From the IMG/VR virus record IMGVR_UViG_3300042484_002457, positions 145,544 through 209,543 of that record: a stretch of 64,000 bases of DNA. The stretch is one strand, 5' to 3'. Origin of the DNA: a virus. Shown one piece after another: positions 59,911-64,000 of the stretch. The position numbers were made by a program, and so were the translations under genes. Numbering within the stretch: position 1 is the first letter of the stretch; each line of letters opens with the position of its first letter. The notes below the pieces were generated by a model that saw only the letters and a list, made by a program, of their open reading frames with translations, was not told the origin of the DNA and made no database searches.

Positions 59911-60792
59911 ATGAAGAAAATTATAATTACAGCCGCTTTGTTGGCTACTTGCGCCCTGGCTTCTGCTCAGACCACTATGTACGGTCGTGTCAACGCCACT
60001 GTTGACAGCACTAAAACTGGTGCTATTCGTGCAGACAGCATTGTCAATGACATCAGTCACATTGGCTTCAGCGTCAAAGAAGACCTCGGAGGCGGATTGT
60101 CAGCTCGTGCTGTGATCGAAACCTCTGTGGCCACCCAAGACCCCACCACTGGTGGCAACACTCAATTGGGCAACCGCCAAAGCACAGTTGGCTTGGCCAG
60201 CAAGTTAGGCAGCATTGATGTTGGCCGCAACGTGCATGGTTTGTTTACCACAGCTGGACAAGGCGACGCTTTTGGTGCATTGTATGGCAGCATCGCTGGA
60301 GATGTTCATGACCTGCGTGGTCTGCGACTCAGCAACGGCGTGTTCGCTCGTGTCAACGGCCCATTGGGTACTACCTTGGGTGCTGATCGTACCTACACCG
60401 CTGCAGGCACAGAAACCACTGTTTACAGTGCAACTGGCAAATTAGGCCCTGTCAACGCTGGCGTGGCTCAATTTGAGCAAGGTGCCGAGAAATCAACTGT
60501 GGTCAGTGCCAGCACCAAGCTTGGCAACACTGGCGTGTTCTACAGCTACAGTGACAACCAAGGTGCTGTTGCTGCCAGAGGCAACCTAGTGGGCGTGAGC
60601 CAGAAAGTCGGTGCTTACACTGTGAAAGCTAGCTACGGTGATACCAACACAGCCGTCAAGGCTTACAACGTTGGCGCTGAGTATGCTCTCAGCAAGCGCA
60701 CTGACGTATTGGTCAGCTATCGCAACGTTGACAAGACTGGCACTGCCAATGACATCAAGCAAGTTGGCGTAGGTGTTACACATCGCTTCTGA
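59911..60792 (+). CDS. Gram-negative porin (Burkholderiales type)
   Basis: 293 residues. Signal peptide MKKIIITAALLATCALASA, then TTMYGRVNATVDSTKTGA, the start typical of betaproteobacterial general porins. Alternating beta strands run to the end (KQVGVGVTHRF), whose terminal Phe is the outer-membrane assembly signal. Shorter than host porins (340-380), with reduced external loops. Codon use looks GC-richer than its neighbours, a sign of recent capture. Own promoter and terminator make it a moron-like unit. Confidence 0.88.
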   Translation: MKKIIITAALLATCALASAQTTMYGRVNATVDSTKTGAIRADSIVNDISHIGFSVKEDLGGGLSARAVIETSVATQDPTTGGNTQLGNRQSTVGLASKLGSIDVGRNVHGLFTTAGQGDAFGALYGSIAGDVHDLRGLRLSNGVFARVNGPLGTTLGADRTYTAAGTETTVYSATGKLGPVNAGVAQFEQGAEKSTVVSASTKLGNTGVFYSYSDNQGAVAARGNLVGVSQKVGAYTVKASYGDTNTAVKAYNVGAEYALSKRTDVLVSYRNVDKTGTANDIKQVGVGVTHRF

Positions 60793-60808
60793 TCCAAGCA
60801 ATGTAATC

Positions 60809-60835
60809 AAAAGGCACCAAATTGGTGCCTTTTTT
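60809..60835 (+). terminator. rho-independent terminator of the porin
   Basis: 12-bp stem AAAAGGCACCAA/TTGGTGCCTTTT with a minimal loop, followed by more T. Confidence 0.9.
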
Positions 60836-60871
60836 GTTGACTTTTATTTCCAAGGCATATATACTAACACT

Positions 60872-60967
60872 ATGATGCAAAACATCCTGTTCACGTTAGC
60901 CAGCATACTGTCATTGAGCAATGACCTCTATGCCTACGAGCGTGAAGATTCAGGAGGTCTTTGTTGA
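60872..60967 (+). CDS. 31-aa peptide, possible leader or toxin-like
   Basis: ATG 60872 to TGA 60965-60967: MMQNILFTLASILSLSNDLY plus a short charged tail. Hydrophobic start resembles a signal or membrane peptide. GACCTC and GAGGTC inside it can pair. A terminator follows within 40 bases, so it may be a self-contained small transcript. Weak evidence as protein. Confidence 0.35.
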   Translation: MMQNILFTLASILSLSNDLYAYEREDSGGLC

Positions 60968-61000
60968 ACTAGTATTACTTTAGTATTACATCAACAAAGA

Positions 61001-61027
61001 CCCTGCAACTAGCAGGGTTTTCCTTTT
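61001..61027 (+). terminator. rho-independent terminator
   Basis: CCCTGC/GCAGGG with loop AACTA, then TTTTCCTTTTT. Confidence 0.85.
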
Positions 61028-61032
61028 TGTAG

Positions 61033-61061
61033 TTGACCAGTATTGCACTCAGTGTTATACT
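61033..61061 (+). promoter_or_regulatory. sigma70-type promoter
   Basis: TTGACC, 17-base spacer, TATACT at 61056-61061. Expected start near 61068, directly at the small structured RNA. Confidence 0.75.
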
Positions 61062-61066
61062 AGTGG

Positions 61067-61116
61067 CTTAGTTGGGAAAGACGACAACTGCTCCGGAAAC
61101 GGTAGCACTGCTAAGA
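61067..61116 (+). ncRNA. small structured RNA (three-helix)
   Basis: CTTA/TAAG closes the fold; inside are GTTG/CAAC and GCTCCG-GAAA-CGG-T-AGC, a hairpin with a GNRA tetraloop. It begins where the promoter at 61033 should start and ends just before the next promoter. No protein frame. Not a tRNA; family unknown. Confidence 0.45.
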
Positions 61117-61129
61117 GACACAGCAGCAG

Positions 61130-61158
61130 TTGACAGATATTTCCAACAGTGTTATAAT
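61130..61158 (+). promoter_or_regulatory. strong sigma70-type promoter of the tRNA array
   Basis: TTGACA, 17-base spacer, TATAAT at 61153-61158, an exact consensus. Drives the 61.3-63.3 kb RNA array. Confidence 0.85.
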
Positions 61159-61216
61159 AAACACTTGCAGCAAACGATCGAGTAGCTGTGTAGAATTCCT
61201 TAAAAATTTACTTTTG

Positions 61217-61332
61217 TATAGTGATCCAGATTTAATTCTGGACACTATATGCAAACGCACTAGATCCCTTTTAGCATACGTTCGCCCGGCGCTCTTGTGT
61301 GTTAGATCCCTTTTAGTGCGTTTGCATATAGT
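61217..61332 (+). repeat. nested palindromic element
   Basis: A 13-bp hairpin (61217-61249, one bulged A) overlaps a 19-bp perfect inverted repeat, ACTATATGCAAACGCACTA at 61244-61262 and its complement at 61314-61332. Inside lie two direct copies of TAGATCCCTTTTAG (61261-61274 and 61303-61316) flanking a GC-rich spacer. No protein frame. The left hairpin and the large stem compete for the same bases. Confidence 0.75.
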
Positions 61333-61341
61333 TGAAACTAT

Positions 61342-61426
61342 GCTCGAGTGGTGAAATCGGTAGACACAAGAGACTTAAAATCTCTCGCTGCAAGGTGTGC
61401 CGGTTCGATTCCGGCCTCGAGCACCA
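61342..61426 (+). tRNA. tRNA-Leu(TAA)
   Basis: Acceptor GCTCGAG/CTCGAGC, anticodon stem AGAGA/TCTCT with loop CTTAAAA, long variable arm, T-loop TTCGATT, encoded CCA. Class II Leu tRNA reading UUA/UUG. Confidence 0.93.
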
Positions 61427-61431
61427 AACAT

Positions 61432-61508
61432 GCCCTGGTGACGGAATTGGTATACGTGTTGGTCTTAGAAGCCAAATTTTGGGAGTTCGAGTCTCCCCTG
61501 GGGCACCA
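61432..61508 (+). tRNA. tRNA-Leu(TAG) with collapsed variable arm
   Basis: Acceptor GCCCTGG/CTGGGGC, Leu-type D-arm, anticodon stem TTGGT/GCCAA with loop CTTAGAA (TAG), T-loop TTCGAGT, CCA. The variable region is only about 5 bases (ATTTT) where Leu tRNAs normally have a long arm. Confidence 0.85.
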
Positions 61509-61734
61509 AGATACTAAGATGATACTTAGTAAGATGAGTAGATGGAAACCGACCCGGGAGAGACTTCCCGGGCTTCAGCAGCATCTGAGGTGGCTGACGA
61601 ACGATAGGCAAAGTCGGTCCAGTAGGGGTAAGAAAAGTATCATCAGCGGAAAGAGCTGCTGGAGGACAGAAGTTTGGGCACATCCTCGGAGGGGGTGGTT
61701 AGTCTTAACGCCGTGTAATCCTCTAAGAATTTAT
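61509..61734 (+). ncRNA. unassigned structured RNA domain A
   Basis: GATGATACTT (61518-61527) pairs perfectly with AAGTATCATC (61635-61644). Inside, ACCGAC pairs with GTCGGT, enclosing CCCGGGA/TCCCGGG and CAGC/GCTG hairpins. Downstream, CAGC-GGAAAGA-GCTG and GAGGA/TCCTC form more stems. No convincing protein frame. It lies between two tRNAs and looks like a folded RNA of 110-190 bases. Confidence 0.55.
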
Positions 61735-61809
61735 ACTGGGTTCGTCTATCGGTTAGGACAGCTGGTTTTCAACCAGCCAAGACGGGTTCGATTCCCGTAC
61801 CCAGTACCA
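61735..61809 (+). tRNA. tRNA-Glu(TTC), copy 1
   Basis: Acceptor ACTGGGT/ACCCAGT, anticodon stem GCTGG/CCAGC with loop TTTTCAA (TTC), T-loop TTCGATT, CCA. Confidence 0.92.
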
Positions 61810-61873
61810 AGTTTATGAGTTCGTCTAGAAACCGGTAAATTGTAGTTTGGTCTACAAGCTCGTAATTAATTTT
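61810..61873 (+). other. spacer with hairpin, possible tRNA relic
   Basis: GAGTTCGTCTAGAAACCGG resembles a D-arm region, followed by a TTGTAG/CTACAA hairpin (61840-61857) and GCTC that could pair with GAG(T). It does not fold as a full tRNA; a decayed tRNA is one reading. Confidence 0.3.
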
Positions 61874-61948
61874 GCCATAGTAGTCCTCGGGGAGGGCAAC
61901 GGATTGTCTATCCGTACCAGGTGGGTTCGAGTCCCATCTATGGCGCCA
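61874..61948 (+). tRNA. tRNA-Asp(GTC), copy 1
   Basis: Acceptor GCCATAG/CTATGGC, anticodon stem ACGGA/TCCGT with loop TTGTCTA (GTC), T-loop TTCGAGT, discriminator G, CCA. Confidence 0.92.
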
Positions 61949-61950
61949 AT

Positions 61951-61997
61951 ATATTCGAACTCTGCTAAATACTATGGTATTAGATGGAGTTCGATAT
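61951..61997 (+). promoter_or_regulatory. SD-sequestering hairpin with late promoter in the loop
   Basis: ATA(T)TCGAACTC (61951-61962) pairs with GAGTTCGATAT (61987-61997), covering part of the GGAG and the AU of the start codon. CTAAATA at 61965-61971 lies in the loop; RNA started from it lacks the left arm. So array read-through RNA should be silent and late RNA active. Confidence 0.6.
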
Positions 61998-62472
61998 GAA
62001 AAAAGTTTGTCCCAAATGCGGCACATTACATGAAAAGAATGGTAATTTTTGCTCAAGAAGTTGTGCAAATTCCAGGTCCTGGACTGTTGATGCAAAGCAG
62101 AAAAAAAGTAAAGCATTGAAGAAATTCATTGCAGAAAACCCAATCTGGGAGGAGCAGCGCCTTGCTGCTATGCCCAAAATGATTGAAAATTTGAAACAAA
62201 CTTTGCTTGAAAAAAACAACCTTAGGTTTTCTGAAGGAAAAATAACAAGCAGAGAAGCCATTAAGAAACAACTAATTGCATTACACGGAGAAATCTGTAG
62301 CGTATGCAGTCTTAGTGCTCATTGGCATGGGCACTTCTTATCGTTGCATGTTGATCATGTTGATGGTAATAGTAAAAATAATATGCCAGATAACGTTAGA
62401 CTACTGTGCCCAAATTGTCATAGTCAGACTGATACGTATGCTGGAAAGAAGCATAGAAAGATTAAGATCTAA
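61996..62472 (+). CDS. HNH endonuclease in the tRNA array
   Basis: 158 residues from ATG 61996 (GGAG 7 bases upstream). KVCPKCGTLHEKNGNFCSRS is an N-terminal zinc finger; CSVCSLSAHWHG, SLHVDHVDGNSKNNMPDNVR and LLCPNCHSQTDTY form a Cys-HNH core. Unlike the two other HNH proteins here. Placed between tRNA-Asp and tRNA-Tyr with its own late promoter. Confidence 0.85.
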   Translation: MKKVCPKCGTLHEKNGNFCSRSCANSRSWTVDAKQKKSKALKKFIAENPIWEEQRLAAMPKMIENLKQTLLEKNNLRFSEGKITSREAIKKQLIALHGEICSVCSLSAHWHGHFLSLHVDHVDGNSKNNMPDNVRLLCPNCHSQTDTYAGKKHRKIKI

Positions 62473-62562
62473 ATTAGATCCACCAGTTTTATAGGAGAGT
62501 CGCTGCGAAGCGAATTCTTAAACGACCCGTAGAACTCCCGGGCGTCCTGTAGTTAGTATTTT
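62473..62562 (+). other. short structured spacer
   Basis: TCGCT-GCGA-AGCGA (62500-62513) is a GNRA-capped hairpin, enclosed by GGAG and CTCC. No gene seen. It separates the endonuclease from tRNA-Tyr. Confidence 0.4.
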
Positions 62563-62648
62563 GGAGTCGTAGGAAAATTGGTAACCCCAGTGGACTGTAA
62601 ATCCGCCGCCCTAGTGCATTGCTGGTTCAACTCCAGCCGGCTCCACCA
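62563..62648 (+). tRNA. tRNA-Tyr(GTA)
   Basis: Acceptor GGAGTCG/CGGCTCC, anticodon stem GTGGA/TCCGC with loop CTGTAAA (GTA), class II variable arm, T-loop TTCAACT, CCA. Confidence 0.92.
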
Positions 62649-62653
62649 ATTTA

Positions 62654-62729
62654 GGTCTTAAAGTGTTCATGGACGCACGATGGCTTGTCACGCCATAAGA
62701 GTGGGGATCGTTACCCCCTAAGACCGCCA
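62654..62729 (+). tRNA. tRNA-Asp(GTC)-like, copy 2, unusual T-loop
   Basis: Acceptor GGTCTTA/TAAGACC, D-stem GTGT/GCAC, anticodon stem ATGGC/GCCAT with loop TTGTCAC (GTC), discriminator G, CCA. T-stem TGGGG/CCCCC has one mismatch and the loop is ATCGTTA (A54, T58, A60). Confidence 0.8.
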
Positions 62730-62732
62730 AGT

Positions 62733-62942
62733 TTTGAAAGTGTCAGCAAGTGAAGTCACGTTATGCAGTATTCTTCGAAGGTACTGAGTAATAGAAGGCA
62801 AGCGGGTTCGACTCCCGACCGATCGGAAGATCGGTGTAGCATGGTTACCACGCTGGATGAATCCCAAGTGACGTACCGAACCCCGTCCGGACTTGTTAAA
62901 TCGGGTGAATGGTGCCTATAACAGGGTGGCACTACTTTCAAA
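62733..62942 (+). ncRNA. unassigned structured RNA domain B
   Basis: TTTGAAAGTGTC (62733-62744) pairs with GGCA-(CTA)-CTTTCAAA (62928-62942), a 12-bp closing stem with three bulged bases. Inside are ACCGATC-GGAA-GATCGGT (62818-62835), CAGTA/TACTG and a T-arm-like CGGG-TTCGACT-CCCG. About 210 bases, no protein frame, no tRNA cloverleaf. Confidence 0.6.
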
Positions 62943-62951
62943 TTCAACAAT

Positions 62952-63029
62952 GGGCTGTGACTGTGTAAATGGCTAACAGCAACCAGTAACTCTGGTTGGT
63001 CAGCGGTTCGACTCCGCTACAGTCCACCA
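62952..63029 (+). tRNA. tRNA with anticodon AAC (Val?)
   Basis: Acceptor GGGCTGT/ACAGTCC, D-stem CTGT/ACAG, anticodon stem AACCA/TGGTT with loop GTAACTC, T-loop TTCGACT, CCA. The anticodon is formally AAC (Val), rare in bacteria because of A34, and position 37 is T. The amino acid is uncertain. Confidence 0.75.
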
Positions 63030-63035
63030 ATTTTT

Positions 63036-63110
63036 GTCGCATTAGACTTCTGGTGAGGTCATCACCCTTTCAAGGTGACCAGACGGGATCGTAACCCGTA
63101 TGCGACTCCA
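63036..63110 (+). tRNA. tRNA-Glu(TTC)-like, copy 2, unusual T-loop
   Basis: Acceptor GTCGCAT/ATGCGAC, D-stem GACT/GGTC, anticodon stem TCACC/GGTGA with loop CTTTCAA (TTC), T-stem ACGGG/CCCGT with loop ATCGTAA (A54, T58, A60), discriminator T, CCA. Confidence 0.8.
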
Positions 63111-63200
63111 TTGATAAACACACTCACAGATCCGCCCGAGTAGTAAGGGAGACAGCGACTAACCGTTGAAGGACTGTTTAAAAGTGTGTTTTTCAATGGG
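63108..63200 (+). ncRNA. unassigned structured RNA domain C
   Basis: CCATTGA-T-AAACACACT (63108-63124) pairs with AGTGTGTTT-T-TCAATGG (63184-63200). Inside, ACAG(A)TCC/GGACTGT carries CCC/GGG and CAGCG/CGTTG hairpins. The closing stem uses the CCA of the tRNA before and the first bases of the tRNA after, so tRNA processing and this fold compete. Confidence 0.6.
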
Positions 63201-63299
63201 AGTGTTGCTAATACTGGCCTAAGGGCGAGATTTATATCCTCGTAAGCACCGTCTAGATAAGGCGGCGAATGTGGGTTCAATTCCCACCACTCCTACCAA
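63199..63299 (+). tRNA. class II tRNA with anticodon TAT
   Basis: Acceptor GGGAGTG/CACTCCT, anticodon arm CGAGA/CCTCG (last pair A-C) with loop TTTATAT (formally TAT), variable-arm stem CCGTC/GGCGG, T-stem GTGGG/CCCAC with loop TTCAATT, CCA. The body looks like a Leu tRNA; TAT would read the Ile codon AUA. Identity uncertain. Confidence 0.7.
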
Positions 63300-63300
63300 T

Positions 63301-63489
63301 TAAACTGATCAGCCTGCGTCTAAAACTCAATGACGATGGGCCCAACTACCGGGGACACCTGTTACTCCACTGCCTCTGGGGATTAAGTTACCAGACTGCT
63401 AGTCACAGTTGTGCTATGTTGGTGGAAGGAAGTGAGCGCAGAGATGCGTTCAGCACCTTTAAACGCAGGGTAGTAGGCGGATCAGTTTA
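63301..63489 (+). ncRNA. unassigned structured RNA domain D
   Basis: TAAACTGATC-A-GCC (63301-63314) pairs with GGC-G-GATCAGTTTA (63476-63489); the helix continues TGCGT-C-TAAA with TTTA-A-ACGCA. Inside are GAGCGCA-GAGA-TGCGTTC and GACT-GCT-AGTC hairpins. A frame of about 100 codons crosses it but starts inside a tRNA and has no SD, so I take it as RNA. From 63490 to 63675 I see nothing definite. Confidence 0.6.
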
Positions 63490-63675
63490 TCCAAAACTGT
63501 TTGACAAGCAAAGAAGTTTGTCTTACAATAGATACTTACTTGATATTGTTGAGCACATTAGGAGTTTGTCTGGGAACCAGTAGAGTAATCTATCCAGAAC
63601 GGAGCAACGTGGGCAAGTTGGTTCTTGCTACGCCGACAGTGTGTTCAACAATATGAAGTTTGGTAAAATTAGTTG

Positions 63676-63704
63676 TTGACAAGTTCAGCAGTTGATGTTA
63701 CAAT
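63676..63704 (+). promoter_or_regulatory. sigma70-type promoter
   Basis: TTGACA, 17-base spacer, TACAAT at 63699-63704. Expected start near 63711, with no start codon and SD in the right place downstream. Confidence 0.75.
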
Positions 63705-63710
63705 AAGATT

Positions 63711-64000
63711 CCGGGGCAGTTTAATGTCCTACTAGGCAGCTTGCTGTCTAGTGAAGAATAACTGTGGTGACACAGCCAAAGGAGGTATGCCTACATAACT
63801 CCGCCAGCAATGGTTCGTTTAGACAAGCCTGCTCAGATCCGCGAGGATCCCTTCACTGATAAGACCGGTGGAGGTAACAATGACGCTGGATGTTGTGGAA
63901 AGAATTAGTGGCTCAAGCGCCTGCAAGGGTAACGCAAGTCATTAGAGAGTAACAGGTGGTGCTGACCTCACAACAAAACCAGTCCAGTTAATTGGTATGA
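63711..64000 (+). ncRNA. start of a large structured RNA (runs off the window)
   Basis: A chain of hairpins: ACTAGGCAG-CTTG-CTGTCTAGT (63731-63752), CTGTG-GTGA-CACAG (63762-63775), GGAG-TATG/CATA-CTCC (63781-63802) and GATCC-GCGA-GGATC (63836-63849). Two have GNRA loops, a sign of tertiary contacts. No protein frame. Position beside phage tRNAs recalls GOLLD RNA, but identity is unproven and the 3' part is outside the window. Confidence 0.5.

Noticed and set aside
54865-60792. Host chromosome or prophage attachment segment because of the transporter-like genes and tmRNA
   Set aside because: The genes are interleaved with phage PP-loop proteins, share the gene-overlap style, and lack permease, att repeats or integrase nearby.
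61509-61734. RNase P RNA
   Set aside because: The GAGGAAAGTCC-type conserved region and the ACAGAA...GGCTTA pairing expected of rnpB are not present in the right order.
61348-61818. A 156-codon frame across three tRNAs
   Set aside because: It covers tRNA-Leu, tRNA-Leu and tRNA-Glu and most of domain A; a shadow frame over RNA genes.
61810-61873. A further tRNA before tRNA-Asp
   Set aside because: A D-arm-like stretch and a hairpin exist, but the hairpin loop is not 7 bases and no T-arm or acceptor follows.
63269-63583. A frame of about 104 codons over the end of the last tRNA and domain D
   Set aside because: It begins inside a tRNA T-arm, has no ribosome-binding site, and its bases are explained by long RNA helices.

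Overview
This window is part of a large T4-like (myovirus-type) phage genome whose host is most likely a betaproteobacterium of the Burkholderiales. The phage call rests on a family B DNA polymerase of the gp43 type, a gp45-like sliding clamp, an RNase H/FEN-type exonuclease, a DsbA-like protein, TATAAATA-type late promoters, dense stop/start-overlapping genes, seven HNH or GIY-YIG endonucleases and two tRNA clusters. The host call is inference: a short Burkholderiales-type porin, two Bug/TctC-type binding proteins, and a circularly permuted tmRNA whose tag ends ANDEQFALAA.

Layout. 0-5.8 kb: a ClpA-like unfoldase, small proteins, virion-like beta domains, an HNH endonuclease and a nucleotidyltransferase. 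5.8-22 kb: a glycosyltransferase; a 1373-residue protein joining nucleotidyltransferase, metallopeptidase and amidoligase-like regions; ParB-like proteins; proteins whose N-termini resemble T4 capsid-targeting peptides; a Dps-like ferritin; a LysM protein; and a three-gene minus-strand cassette (radical SAM/SPASM plus two glycan-type enzymes). 22-30 kb: DsbA-like protein, DNA polymerase (apparent ATT start), sliding clamp and a DpdA-type transglycosylase. 31-46 kb: sugar genes (GT-B, GalE, DegT-like), a 7-deazaguanine set (FolE, Rieske oxygenase, PP-loop ATPase, QueD-like, QueE), a B12-type radical SAM protein, MazG-like hydrolases, SGNH-like proteins and the exonuclease. 46-52 kb: endonucleases and small early-type genes behind near-consensus sigma70 promoters, ending in two tRNAs. 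52-61 kb: three related PP-loop proteins mixed with two periplasmic binding proteins, a DctP-like protein without a signal peptide, a 2OG-oxygenase-like protein, the tmRNA and the porin. 61-64 kb: nine tRNAs interleaved with several strongly structured, unassigned RNA domains, one of which runs off the right edge.

How it fits together. FolE, the QueD-like protein, QueE and DpdA suggest that the phage puts a 7-deazaguanine in its DNA; a classical QueC is not visible, and the PP-loop protein between FolE and QueD is the obvious stand-in. Two promoter classes are visible: sigma70 promoters nearly all with 17-bp spacers (early genes, tRNAs, tmRNA region, porin) and T4-type late promoters (structural-type genes and six of the seven endonucleases). 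The least explained parts are the structured RNAs among the tRNAs, a group of tRNAs with A54/U58/A60 T-loops, a shared structured leader in front of two unrelated endonucleases, and the host-like uptake cassette. All family calls were made by eye from motifs; no search was run.
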